Positions 15,065 to 22,685 are shown, counted from the stretch's first letter. The stretch: DNA of 40,530 bases from DASYTH01 sp035942955 (GCF_035942955.1 NZ_DASZCQ010000082.1:1-40530), one strand, 5' to 3'. A program made the numbers and translations. Notes: a model not told the origin generated them from the letters alone.

Positions 15065-16377
15065 GTGTCCTGGCAGTAGGCATATCGCACCGCACGGCCG
15101 ACCTGCGGGTGCTGGAGCGGGTGACCGTTCCTGCCGAGGAGGCCGGCAAGGTCCTCGACGAGCTGCTGCGCCGCGACGCGGTCACCGAGGCGGTGCTGAT
15201 CTCGACCTGCAACCGGGTCGAGGTGTACGCGGTCGTGGAGGCGTTCCACGCTGGGCTGGCCGACATCGTCAACGTCCTCGCCCGGCACGCCGGGGTGGAC
15301 GCCGGCGCGCTCTACGAGCACATCTACGTGCACTACGCCGCGGCCGCCGCCGAGCACCTGTTCACCGTGGCCGCCGGGCTGGACTCGATGGTCGTCGGCG
15401 AGTCGCAGATCCTCGGCCAGGTGCGCGCCGCGTACAACGCCGCCCGCGCGGCCGGCACGGTCGGCCGCGCCCTGCACGAGCTGATCCAGCAGGCGCTGCG
15501 GGTCGGCAAGCGGGTGCAGGCCGAGACCGGGCTGGACCAGGTCGGCCGGTCGGTGATGTCCGAGGCGCTTGCCGACGCCGACGCCGCGCTCGGCGGGCTT
15601 GCCGGCCGGCGCGCGCTGATCGTCGGCGCGGGGGCGATGGGCGGGCTGGCCGCGGCCGCGCTGCGCCGGGCCGGCATCGGTCACGTCGCGATCGCCAACC
15701 GGACCGAGGCGAACGGGGCCCGGCTGGCCGCGTCCCTCGCCGAGCAGGGCGTGCCCGCCACCGCGGTGGGCGTCACCGGGCTGCGAGCCGAGATCGACAA
15801 GGTGGACGTGCTGGTGTCCTGCACCGGCTCGACCGGCCTGGTGATCACCGACGGCATGGTCGCCGCCCGGCCGGCCGACCGCCCGCTGGTGGTGTGCGAC
15901 CTGGGGCTGCCGCGCGACGTCGACCCGGCCATCGCCGGGCTGGCCGGCGTGACGCTGGTCGACCTGGCGAGCCTGCAGCGCCGGCTGGACGACTCGGCCG
16001 GCGGTCCGGACACCCGCGGGGCCGGCGCGATCGTCGCCGACGAGCTGCGCGCCTACCTGGCGACCCAGCGGTCGGCGGAGGTCACCCCGACGGTCACCGC
16101 GCTGCGCAGGCGCGCGGCCGAGGTGGTCGACGCCGAGATGCTGCGGCTGAACTCCAAGCTGCCCGCCCTCGACCGCGAGGTGCGCGAGGAGCTGGCCAGG
16201 ACCGTGCGCCGGGTGGTGGACAAGCTGCTGCACACGCCGACGGTGCGGGTCAAGGAGCTGGCCTCCGGCCCGGCCGGCGCCAGCTACGCCGACGCGCTGC
16301 GCGAGCTGTTCCAGCTCGACCCGGACGTGCCCTCCGTGATCACTCGAGCGTCTCAAGTGGACGGTGAGACTGGGTGA
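15061..16377 (+). CDS. hemA: Glutamyl-tRNA reductase
   Basis: A 438-residue enzyme of the C5 heme pathway that reduces glutamyl-tRNA(Glu) to glutamate-1-semialdehyde with NADPH. The catalytic Cys is residue 50 in ISTCNRVEVY. The signature AAGLDSMVVGESQILGQV, the NADPH-binding ALIVGAGAMGGLAAAAL and the C-terminal dimerisation helix are all present. The ATG overlaps the rex stop, and the TGA overlaps the hemC GTG (GTGA), so the first three genes are translationally coupled. The full length is normal for the family. Confidence 0.97.
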   Translation: MSVLAVGISHRTADLRVLERVTVPAEEAGKVLDELLRRDAVTEAVLISTCNRVEVYAVVEAFHAGLADIVNVLARHAGVDAGALYEHIYVHYAAAAAEHLFTVAAGLDSMVVGESQILGQVRAAYNAARAAGTVGRALHELIQQALRVGKRVQAETGLDQVGRSVMSEALADADAALGGLAGRRALIVGAGAMGGLAAAALRRAGIGHVAIANRTEANGARLAASLAEQGVPATAVGVTGLRAEIDKVDVLVSCTGSTGLVITDGMVAARPADRPLVVCDLGLPRDVDPAIAGLAGVTLVDLASLQRRLDDSAGGPDTRGAGAIVADELRAYLATQRSAEVTPTVTALRRRAAEVVDAEMLRLNSKLPALDREVREELARTVRRVVDKLLHTPTVRVKELASGPAGASYADALRELFQLDPDVPSVITRASQVDGETG

Positions 16378-17321
16378 GGGTCATCAGGATCGGCACCAGG
16401 GGCAGCGCCCTCGCGCTCGCTCAGACCGGGATCGTTGCCGAGGCGCTGGAACGGACCGGTACGCGTGTCGAGATCGTCACCGTGTCCACGGCCGGCGACC
16501 GCTCGTCCGCGCCGATCGCGGAGATCGGCATCGGGGTGTTCACCTCGGCCGTGCGCGACGCCGTGGCCGACGGCACGGTGGACGTCGCCGTGCATTCCTA
16601 CAAGGACCTGCCGACCGCGCCGGATCCCCGGGTGTCGCTGGCCGCCGTGCCGCCGCGGGCCGACCCGCGGGACGCGCTGGTGGCCAGGGACGGGCTGACG
16701 CTGGGCGAGCTGCCGGCCGGGTCGCGGGTGGGCACCGGCTCGCCGCGCCGCGCCGCCCAGCTCGAGGCGCTCGGGCTGGGGTTGGAGATCGTGCCGATCC
16801 GGGGCAACGTGGACACCCGGATCCGCAAGGTCACCGAGGGCGAGCTGGACGCCGTCGTGCTGGCGAGGGCCGGGCTGGACCGGATCGGCCGGCTGGACGT
16901 GCAGACCGAGGCGCTGGACCCGATCCAGATGCTGCCGGCCCCCGCCCAGGGCGCGCTGGCCGTGGAGTGCCGGGTCGACGACGTGGACACCGAGCACCTG
17001 CTCCGGTCCACTTTGGACGACGAGGCGACCAGGGCGGCGGTCACCGCGGAGCGCACCATGCTGGCCGCGCTGGAGGCCGGCTGCAGCGCGCCGGTTGGAG
17101 CTTTGGCCGAAGTGGTGGAGGATCTGGCTGGAGACGGAACGGTGGTGTACCGGCTGTCCCTGCGCGGGGTCGCCGCCGCCGGCTACGGAGCGGGTCAGGC
17201 CGTCGAGTTGGTCCGTGCGTCGGCCGTCGGTGACCTGACCGGGGCGGAGCGGCTCGGCCGATCGCTGGCCGCCGAGTTGCTCGAGCTCGGGGCCGGCGTG
17301 CTGTCCGGCCCGGAGTCATGA
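16374..17321 (+). CDS. hemC: Hydroxymethylbilane synthase (porphobilinogen deaminase)
   Basis: A 315-residue enzyme that joins four porphobilinogen molecules into hydroxymethylbilane. Motifs: IRIGTRGSALALAQT, VHSYKDLPTAP, RVGTGSPRRAAQLEAL, IRGNVDTRIRKV, PAPAQGALAVECR, and LEAGCSAPVGAL, whose Cys (residue 237) carries the dipyrromethane cofactor. The GTG start overlaps the hemA stop by four bases. Unlike the upstream junctions, the downstream one to hemD is a 120-bp gap with structured sequence. Confidence 0.97.
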   Translation: MRVIRIGTRGSALALAQTGIVAEALERTGTRVEIVTVSTAGDRSSAPIAEIGIGVFTSAVRDAVADGTVDVAVHSYKDLPTAPDPRVSLAAVPPRADPRDALVARDGLTLGELPAGSRVGTGSPRRAAQLEALGLGLEIVPIRGNVDTRIRKVTEGELDAVVLARAGLDRIGRLDVQTEALDPIQMLPAPAQGALAVECRVDDVDTEHLLRSTLDDEATRAAVTAERTMLAALEAGCSAPVGALAEVVEDLAGDGTVVYRLSLRGVAAAGYGAGQAVELVRASAVGDLTGAERLGRSLAAELLELGAGVLSGPES

Positions 17322-17328
17322 AGAGGTA

Positions 17329-17419
17329 GAGGCTTATGCAAAGGAGTGGCGGCAGCCATGGTGACCACCGAGCGCGCCGGTGCCGAAAGGACTGCGTCGC
17401 GCAGAATCGCATAAGGCTC
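17329..17419 (+). other. Inverted repeat enclosing an 18-codon ORF in the hemC-hemD gap
   Basis: GAGGCTTATGC (17329-17339) and GCATAAGGCTC (17409-17419) are inverted repeats matching at 10 of 11 positions. They flank a small ORF (17358-17414; reads MVTTERAGAERTASRRIA) that has AAGGAG at 17341-17346. The hemD ATG follows 22 bases after the right arm. The element could be a leader that controls hemD translation, or simply a chance ORF in a folded spacer. No known riboswitch class is recognised. Confidence 0.4.
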
Positions 17420-17441
17420 GTAGTTGATAGGAAGTGGCTTG

Positions 17442-18974
17442 ATGACCACCCGTGTACGTAAGAGCCCTGGGCGCGTCGCGTTCGTCGGCTCCGGCCCCGG
17501 TGACGCCGCGCTGCTCACCGTGCGGGCCGCCGGCCTGCTCGAGCGCGCCGAGCTCGTGGTGACCGACCCGGACGTGCCGGCCGGCGTGCTGGCCACCGCC
17601 GCGGCCGACGCCGAGGTGCGCCCGGCCGTCGGCGAGCCGGCCGACGTGGCCAAGGACCTGGTGAACGAGGCCAAGGCGGGCCGGCTCGTGGTCCGCCTCG
17701 TGGCCGGGGACCCGCTCACCCACTCCGGGATCGTGGCCGAGGCGCAGGCCGTGGCGCGGACCAGCGCGACGTTCGAGATCGTCCCCGGGGTGCCGGCCGG
17801 CACCGCGGTGCCGGCGTACGCCGGCATCGCGCTCGGCGCCACGCACACCGAGGTCGACGTGCGCGGCGACGTGGACTGGAAGGGCCTGGCCGGAGCGCCC
17901 GGCCCGATCGTGCTGAACGCCACCGCGACGCACCTGGCCGAGGCGGCCTCCGCGCTGGTCGAGGCCGGCATGGCGGCGCAGACGCCGGTCGCGGTCACCG
18001 CCGACGGCACCGGCGCCGCGCAGCGCACCGTCGACACCACGCTGGCCTCGCTGGCCGCCGACGCCGGCGAGATCACCGGCCCGCTCGTGGTGACCGTGGG
18101 CCAGGTGGCGGCGGCGCGGTCGAAGCTGTCCTGGTGGGAGTCGCGCGCGCTGTACGGCTGGCGGGTGCTGGTGCCGCGGACCAAGGACCAGGCCGGCGAG
18201 ATGAGCGAGCGGTTGCGGCTGCACGGCGCGATCCCGTCGGAGGTGCCGACGATCTCCGTGGAGCCGCCGCGCAGCCCGGCGCAGATGGAGCGCGCGGTCA
18301 AGGGGCTTGTCGACGGGCGCTACCAGTGGCTGGTGTTCACCTCCACCAACGCGGTGCGCGCGGTGTGGGAGAAGTTCGCCGAGTTCGGCCTTGACGCGCG
18401 GGCGTTCTCCGGCGTGAAGATCGCCTGCGTCGGTGAGGCCACCGCCGACCGGGTGCGCTCGTTCGGGATCATGCCGGAGCTGGTGCCGTCCGGCGAGCAG
18501 TCCAGCGAGGGCCTGCTGGAGGAGTTCCCGCCGTACGACGACATCCTCGACCCGGTGGAGCGGGTTCTGTTGCCGCGCGCCGACATCGCCACCGAGACGC
18601 TGGCCGCCGGCCTGCGCGAGCGGGGCTGGGAGATCGACGACGTGACCGCGTACCGCACGGTGCGGGCCGCGCCGCCGCCGGCCGAGACCCGAGAGATGAT
18701 CAAGACCGGCGGGTTCGACGCGGTGTGCTTCACGTCCTCCTCGACCGTGCGCAACCTCGTTGGCATCGCGGGAAAGCCGCACACCCGGACGCTGGTCGCG
18801 TGCATCGGCCCGAAGACCGCCGAGACCGCGCGGGAGTTCGGGCTGCGGGTGGACGTCCAGCCCGAGCACGCCAACGTGCCGTCCCTTGTGGACGCTCTGG
18901 CCGAGCACGCGGCCCGGCTGCGCGCCGAGGGTGCGCTCCCGCCGCCCCGCAAGACCAAGCGCGCCCGCAGGTAA
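17442..18974 (+). CDS. hemD: Fused uroporphyrinogen-III methyltransferase-like / uroporphyrinogen-III synthase
   Basis: 510 residues in two domains. Residues 1-235 resemble SAM-dependent tetrapyrrole methylases (CobA/SUMT): VAFVGSGPGDAALLTVRAAG is intact, but the usual GDPFVFGRGGEE motif reads GDPLTHSGIVAEAQ, so methylation is uncertain. Residues 240-500 are uroporphyrinogen-III synthase, which closes hydroxymethylbilane with ring-D inversion: RVLVPRTKDQAGEMSERL, WLVFTSTNAVRAVWEKF, CVGEATADRVRSFG, FDAVCFTSSSTVRNLV. The C-terminus is basic (KTKRARR). The ATG has GGA nine bases upstream. This fusion is usual in actinobacteria (Rv0511 type). Confidence 0.94.
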   Translation: MTTRVRKSPGRVAFVGSGPGDAALLTVRAAGLLERAELVVTDPDVPAGVLATAAADAEVRPAVGEPADVAKDLVNEAKAGRLVVRLVAGDPLTHSGIVAEAQAVARTSATFEIVPGVPAGTAVPAYAGIALGATHTEVDVRGDVDWKGLAGAPGPIVLNATATHLAEAASALVEAGMAAQTPVAVTADGTGAAQRTVDTTLASLAADAGEITGPLVVTVGQVAAARSKLSWWESRALYGWRVLVPRTKDQAGEMSERLRLHGAIPSEVPTISVEPPRSPAQMERAVKGLVDGRYQWLVFTSTNAVRAVWEKFAEFGLDARAFSGVKIACVGEATADRVRSFGIMPELVPSGEQSSEGLLEEFPPYDDILDPVERVLLPRADIATETLAAGLRERGWEIDDVTAYRTVRAAPPPAETREMIKTGGFDAVCFTSSSTVRNLVGIAGKPHTRTLVACIGPKTAETAREFGLRVDVQPEHANVPSLVDALAEHAARLRAEGALPPPRKTKRARR

Positions 18975-18977
18975 GCC

Positions 18978-19023
18978 GTCGTGAGTCTGTTGTGGGGTTA
19001 TGGCACCACAAAGGACTCACGAC
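18978..19023. repeat. 46-nt long-stem palindromic element between hemD and hemB
   Basis: Outer arms GTCGTGAGT (18978-18986) and ACTCACGAC (19015-19023) are perfectly complementary; inner arms TTGTGG (18990-18995) and CCACAA (19006-19011) continue the stem around a 10-base loop. The element starts three bases after the hemD stop and ends 20 bases before the hemB ATG. GTCGTGAGT/ACTCACGAC-ended palindromes recur between genes in Amycolatopsis-type genomes, so this is probably a dispersed repeat that may act as a processing or attenuation signal. Confidence 0.7.
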
Positions 19024-19043
19024 ACCTCACCGGGAGGTTCGCC

Positions 19044-20021
19044 ATGTTCCCCACCCACCGGCCGCGGAGGCTGCGGCGGACCCCGGCGCTGCGCCGGCTG
19101 GTCACCGAGACCACCGTCGCGCCGCACCAGCTCGTGCTTCCCATGTTCGTCAAGGAAGGCGCCACCGAGCCGGTCCCGATCTCGAGCATGCCCGGGGTCG
19201 TCCAGCACACCAGGGACAGCCTGCGCAAGGCCGCGCACGAGGCGGTGGCGGCCGGCGTCGGCGGCCTGATGATCTTCGGGGTGCCGGTGAGCAAGGACGC
19301 GGTCGGCTCCGGCGGGGTCGACCCCGAGGGCGTGCTCAACGTCGCCCTGCGCGACCTGCGCGGTGACCTCGGCGACGACACCGTGCTGATGTCGGACCTG
19401 TGCCTCGACGAGTTCACCGACCACGGCCACTGCGGGGTTGTGGACGCCGACGGCAACGTCGACAACGACGCCACGCTGCGGGTGTACGGCGAGATGGCCG
19501 TGGCCCAGGCCGACGCAGGCGCGCACCTGCTCGGCCCGAGCGGGATGATGGACGGCCAGGTCGGCGCGATCCGCGAGGCGCTGGACGCGGCCGGCCACCT
19601 CGACACCGGGATCCTGGCCTACTCGGCCAAGTACGCCTCGGCGTTCTACGGCCCGTTCCGCGAGGCCGTCGACTCCTCGCTGACCGGCGACCGCAAGACG
19701 TACCAGCAGGATCCGGCCAACGTGCGGGAGGCGCTCCGGGAGGTCCGGCTGGACCTCGACGAGGGCGCGGACATCGTCATGGTCAAGCCGGCGATGAGCT
19801 ACCTCGACGTGCTCCGCGCGGTCAGCGAGATCTCCGACGTTCCCGTTGCGGCGTACCAGATCTCCGGCGAATACTCGATGATCGAGGCGGCCGCGGCGCA
19901 TGGCTGGCTGGACCGCCGCCGGGCAATTCTGGAAACCCTCACCTCGATCCGGCGGGCCGGCGCGGACATCGTGCTGACCTACTGGGCAACCGAGGCCGCG
20001 GGCTGGTTGCGAGCAGGGTGA
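19044..20021 (+). CDS. hemB: Porphobilinogen synthase (delta-aminolevulinic acid dehydratase)
   Basis: A 325-residue enzyme that condenses two 5-aminolevulinate molecules to porphobilinogen. Active-site lysines are K196 (YSAKYAS) and K248 (VMVKPAMSY). The metal site reads DLCLDEFTDHGHCG (residues 118-131), giving Cys120, Asp122 and Cys130, between the all-Cys zinc site and the Asp/Ala magnesium-type site. QVGAIREALD and the QISGEYSMI region are conserved. The ATG at 19044 follows GGGAGG at about seven-base spacing; an upstream in-frame GTG lies inside the palindromic element and is rejected. This completes rex-hemA-hemC-hemD-hemB. Confidence 0.96.
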   Translation: MFPTHRPRRLRRTPALRRLVTETTVAPHQLVLPMFVKEGATEPVPISSMPGVVQHTRDSLRKAAHEAVAAGVGGLMIFGVPVSKDAVGSGGVDPEGVLNVALRDLRGDLGDDTVLMSDLCLDEFTDHGHCGVVDADGNVDNDATLRVYGEMAVAQADAGAHLLGPSGMMDGQVGAIREALDAAGHLDTGILAYSAKYASAFYGPFREAVDSSLTGDRKTYQQDPANVREALREVRLDLDEGADIVMVKPAMSYLDVLRAVSEISDVPVAAYQISGEYSMIEAAAAHGWLDRRRAILETLTSIRRAGADIVLTYWATEAAGWLRAG

Positions 20022-20024
20022 TTC

Positions 20025-20576
20025 GTGGAGGTACGGTGCCAAACCGTGACCGTGCCGCCGGAGGAGCCGCCCGACGAGACGCCGCGGAAGAAGGAGCGTC
20101 CGGTGATGCCGACCGCCGACGAGGCGGCGGCCGAGGCGCGCCCGGCGGACGAGCGGCCGGTGGCGATGCGGTACGCGATCGTCATGTGGGTGATCGCCGG
20201 AGTCGTCGCCGTGGTCAACGGGATCGATCTGCTGCTGAGAAAGCAGCAGCTGGTCGACGCGTGGACCCGGGCCAAGGATCCGGGTGTCACCAACGAGCAG
20301 GTGGAGCGGGGCGCGACCACGCTGCTGTGGATGTTCCTGGTGGGCGCGGTGGTCTTCGCCGTGCTGTTCGCGCTGTTCGCCTACAAGGCCCGGGACGGCG
20401 TGCGCCGGGCGCGGATCATGCTGACCGTGCTGTGCGTGGTCACGGTGGCGTTCTACGTCACGATCCTGCGGACGCCGTTCGGCCTGCTGACGGCGATGCT
20501 CGCCGTGGCCGCCACGGTGTTGCTGTACCTGCCGTCCTCGAACCGGTTCTTTGCGCCGCGTGACCTGCCCATATGA
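20025..20576 (+). CDS. Small membrane protein, tandem family member 1
   Basis: 183 residues: a charged Pro/Glu-rich N-terminus of about 50 residues, then four hydrophobic helices (beginning at YAIVMWVIAGVVAVVNG, TTLLWMFLVGAVVFAVLF, RARIMLTVLCVVTVAFY, LTAMLAVAATVLLYL) and the short end SSNRFFAPRDLPI. It shares architecture with the proteins at 21005 and 21534: loop of the type (T)(N/D)(E/A)(Q/D)V before helix 2, a basic (R)xAR before helix 3 and an S-S/N-x-Y/F-F ending. The start is uncertain: GTG 20025, three bases after the hemB stop with AGGG six bases upstream, or GTG 20046. The stop overlaps the next ATG. The function is unknown. Confidence 0.75.
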   Translation: MEVRCQTVTVPPEEPPDETPRKKERPVMPTADEAAAEARPADERPVAMRYAIVMWVIAGVVAVVNGIDLLLRKQQLVDAWTRAKDPGVTNEQVERGATTLLWMFLVGAVVFAVLFALFAYKARDGVRRARIMLTVLCVVTVAFYVTILRTPFGLLTAMLAVAATVLLYLPSSNRFFAPRDLPI

Positions 20577-21004
20577 CCGAGCGGGCGCTGTTCGCCGAGC
20601 CGGGGTCGAGCCGGTGGCCGGTGCTGTGGGGTCCGGCGTTCGCGGCGGCCGGCGCCGGGGTCGAGGCGCTCGGCGGACGCGTGCACACCGTCGCGTGGAT
20701 CCTGGTGGGGCTCGGTCTCGCCGGCGTCGCCGCGCTGTGGGTCAACGCCCGGCGCCGGCTGCTGTGCGTCCGGGTCACCCCGGATGCGCTCGTCCAGGGT
20801 CAGGAAAGCCTTGCGGTGCAACGCATCGCAAGGGTTGACGAGGCCGATCCCCCGGCCGGGGCCCGGGTGCTGGGCGGTGGGTGGACGGTGCCGCGCAGGT
20901 TCACCGGCGTCGGCCTGCGGCTCGACGACGGGTCCGCGGTCGTGGCCTGGGCCAGGGACGGCGACGGGCTGCGTGCCGCACTGCGGGATGTCATCTCGGG
21001 TTGA
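20573..21004 (+). CDS. Hypothetical protein with two N-terminal hydrophobic helices
   Basis: 143 residues, translationally coupled to the upstream gene (ATGA overlap). Two hydrophobic segments (about residues 15-35 and 40-57) are followed by a soluble domain of about 85 residues that looks beta-rich (LLCVRVTPDALVQGQESLA, RFTGVGLRLDDGSAVVAWAR). This layout resembles DUF3093-type or PH-like actinobacterial membrane proteins, but I cannot assign a family securely. Not related by sequence to the tandem membrane family on either side. Function unknown. Confidence 0.65.
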   Translation: MTERALFAEPGSSRWPVLWGPAFAAAGAGVEALGGRVHTVAWILVGLGLAGVAALWVNARRRLLCVRVTPDALVQGQESLAVQRIARVDEADPPAGARVLGGGWTVPRRFTGVGLRLDDGSAVVAWARDGDGLRAALRDVISG

Positions 21005-21499
21005 ATGGATTGCGTGGCTTCCCTCGATCGGCGTCGACCCGTCCGGCCGAAGGCGATCGACACCGCGTTCCTGTTCACCGTCACGGGAACCGTGCTCGGT
21101 TCGATCGGGACCGTCCTTACCACACTCGTGGACCGGGCGCGGATGGCCGCCATGGTCCGGGATGCGCTGTCCCGGTCGGGTGAGCCGTACACCGAGGCGG
21201 ACGTGCTGGCCATGATCGGCCCGTTCCGGATCGCCGGCGCGATCACGATCGCCGCCGGCGCCGGGATGCTGGTGCTGCTTGCGGTCAAGGTGCGCGCCGG
21301 CCGCAACTGGGCGCGGCTGCTGCTGGCCGTGCTCGTCCTGGTCGGCGTGTTCGACTTCGCCGGCGCGGTGGCCGCGGAGGGCGCCGCGCTTGTGCTCATC
21401 TGGCACCTGGCCGCCGTCGCGTTCGGCGTCGCCGCGGTGGTCTACCTGTTCCGGGCGGAATCCTCGACGTACTTCGCGCGGCGTCGAGAGAGTCGTTGA
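21005..21499 (+). CDS. Small membrane protein, tandem family member 2
   Basis: 164 residues with four predicted helices (DTAFLFTVTGTVLGSIGTVL, FRIAGAITIAAGAGMLVLLA, LLLAVLVLVGVFDFAG, ALVLIWHLAAVAFGVAAVVY). The loop PYTEADVLAMIGPF, the segment VRAGRNWARLLLAV and the end YLFRAESSTYFARRR align with member 3 (PPTDAEVNTAKIFG, MRAGRNWARITLTV, YLMYRPESNNYFSAGR) and more loosely with member 1. The ATG directly follows the previous TGA. The role is unknown; the location suggests co-transcription with or after the heme operon. Confidence 0.75.
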   Translation: MDCVASLDRRRPVRPKAIDTAFLFTVTGTVLGSIGTVLTTLVDRARMAAMVRDALSRSGEPYTEADVLAMIGPFRIAGAITIAAGAGMLVLLAVKVRAGRNWARLLLAVLVLVGVFDFAGAVAAEGAALVLIWHLAAVAFGVAAVVYLFRAESSTYFARRRESR

Positions 21500-21526
21500 G
21501 TGCGGGCCGTGTGCACGCGGTAGCGT
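21496..21526 (+). promoter_or_regulatory. Possible promoter for tandem membrane protein 3
   Basis: TTGAGT (21496-21501) and TAGCGT (21521-21526) lie 19 bp apart; the ATG at 21534 is seven bases after the -10, which suits a leaderless transcript. The spacer is longer than ideal, so this is tentative. Confidence 0.25.
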
Positions 21527-21533
21527 CTTGGCC

Positions 21534-22076
21534 ATGACAACGCCAAGTGACCCGGGCGAGCCTGGCCAACCTGGCCAGCAGCCCTACGAACCGATGCCGG
21601 CCGCGCCGGCGGTCAACGAGCAGCAGGAGCTCGCGGGCCCGGCCGTCGCCCGGCCGAAGCCGGTGGACAACTCGTTCGTGCTGTGGCTGATCGGCGCCGG
21701 GCTGTACCTCGTGTTCGTCATCCTGGGCACCGCGACCGGATCCACCCGCGAGGGCCTCGAGCGCTCGTTCGGCCGGCCTCCGACGGACGCCGAGGTGAAC
21801 ACCGCCAAGATCTTCGGCCTGGTGATCGGCCTGGCCATGATCGGGCTGTTCGTGCTGTTCGCCTTCATGATGCGGGCCGGGCGGAACTGGGCTCGGATCA
21901 CGCTCACCGTGCTCGGCGGGATCAGCATCGTGCTCAACCTGTTCGGGATCCGCTCGGCCGGTGCGCTGAACCTGATCATCACGCTGGTGCTGGTCGTGCT
22001 GGTCGCGGCGGCCATATACCTGATGTACCGCCCGGAGTCGAACAACTACTTCAGCGCGGGCAGGGTTCGCCAGTGA
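21534..22076 (+). CDS. Small membrane protein, tandem family member 3
   Basis: 180 residues: a 43-residue Pro/Gln/Glu-rich cytoplasmic tail (GQPGQQPYEPMPAAP), then four helices (NSFVLWLIGAGLYLVFVIL, FGLVIGLAMIGLFVLFAF, ITLTVLGGISIVLNLFG, LIITLVLVVLVAAAIYLM) and the family ending RPESNNYFSAGRVRQ. It shares RAGRNWAR exactly with member 2. The ATG is chosen because the open frame upstream overlaps member 2, and because a plausible -10 lies seven bases upstream. Likely a stress or envelope membrane protein; nothing catalytic is visible. It is followed by a paired-hairpin repeat. Confidence 0.78.
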   Translation: MTTPSDPGEPGQPGQQPYEPMPAAPAVNEQQELAGPAVARPKPVDNSFVLWLIGAGLYLVFVILGTATGSTREGLERSFGRPPTDAEVNTAKIFGLVIGLAMIGLFVLFAFMMRAGRNWARITLTVLGGISIVLNLFGIRSAGALNLIITLVLVVLVAAAIYLMYRPESNNYFSAGRVRQ

Positions 22077-22082
22077 GTTGCC

Positions 22083-22131
22083 GTGAAGGGCGCCTTCGTC
22101 ACGCCACGTTCGATGAAGGCGTCCTTCATCG
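22083..22131. repeat. Paired-hairpin intergenic repeat, copy 1
   Basis: Two hairpins lie side by side: GAAGG-GCG-CCTTC within 22083-22102 and CGATGAAGG-CGT-CCTTCATCG at 22111-22131. A second locus with the same arrangement and 10-11-bp separation lies at 36949-36999. GAAGGnnnCCTTC double hairpins are frequent in Amycolatopsis intergenic DNA. The element follows tandem membrane gene 3 and could terminate or stabilise its transcript. Confidence 0.75.
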
Positions 22132-22149
22132 CATGAGAGGCTGTACGGC

Positions 22150-22527
22150 GTGAGCGCACCGTCCGTCGCCGAGGAGCCCGAGGCCGATTTCGCCGTCCCG
22201 CCCCTGCGCGGCGGGCTGCACCGCCCGGTGCGGGCGCTGGTCGCGCTGGCCGAGCTGATCGGCGCGGCGGTCGCGATCTTGCTGGCGTTCCTGTGCTGGC
22301 ATCGGGGGGTGACCCCGGTGACCCTGGTGCTCGACGACGGCACCCGGCTCGAGGCCGTGCGCAACCACGGCGGCTGGCTGGCCCTGGGGATCGTGCTGGG
22401 CACCGTGGCCGCGCTGCTCGTGCTCGACGCCGGGCGCCAGGTCGTGCTGGCCGTCCGGGCCCGCCCCCGGCGCCCCCGCGCCACGCCGGCCCCCGACGCC
22501 GAGCCGGCTGTGCCCAATTCAATGTGA
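22150..22527 (+). CDS. Hypothetical two-helix membrane protein
   Basis: 125 residues from a GTG preceded by GAGAGG 11 bases upstream. Two helices (VRALVALAELIGAAVAILLA and LALGIVLGTVAALLVLDAG) bracket a 30-residue loop of the form VTLVLDDGTRLEAVRNHGG. The N-terminus is acidic and the C-terminus is Arg/Pro-rich, suggesting both ends are cytoplasmic. Not recognised as a named family, and not clearly related to the three tandem membrane proteins before it. Function unknown. Confidence 0.65.
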   Translation: MSAPSVAEEPEADFAVPPLRGGLHRPVRALVALAELIGAAVAILLAFLCWHRGVTPVTLVLDDGTRLEAVRNHGGWLALGIVLGTVAALLVLDAGRQVVLAVRARPRRPRATPAPDAEPAVPNSM

Positions 22528-22577
22528 GGGCCGGGCGGGAAGCACTACTCTGCATTGCCGGCAGGCGGTTGCGTGCC

Positions 22578-22620
22578 ACCGATTCCTCGGGCGGGCCTCC
22601 GGCCAGCCCTCGGAACCGGT
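22578..22620 (+). terminator. Candidate terminator hairpin
   Basis: ACCGATTCC (22578-22586) pairs with GGAACCGGT (22612-22620) with one wobble, around a GC-rich interior that itself folds (GGCCTCCGGCC). It lies between the hypothetical membrane gene and the ABC exporter genes. No U-tract is present, as is common in high-GC actinomycetes. The rest of the 158-bp gap shows nothing definite. Confidence 0.35.
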
Positions 22621-22685
22621 AGGCCCGCACACGCCCAGCTAACTCCCAGGTTCCTCCAAGCCAATCCGCACACCCGCTCGACAGC

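Noticed and set aside
18981..19043. Upstream GTG start for hemB
   Set aside because: It lies inside the palindromic element and has no Shine-Dalgarno, whereas ATG 19044 follows GGGAGG at good spacing.
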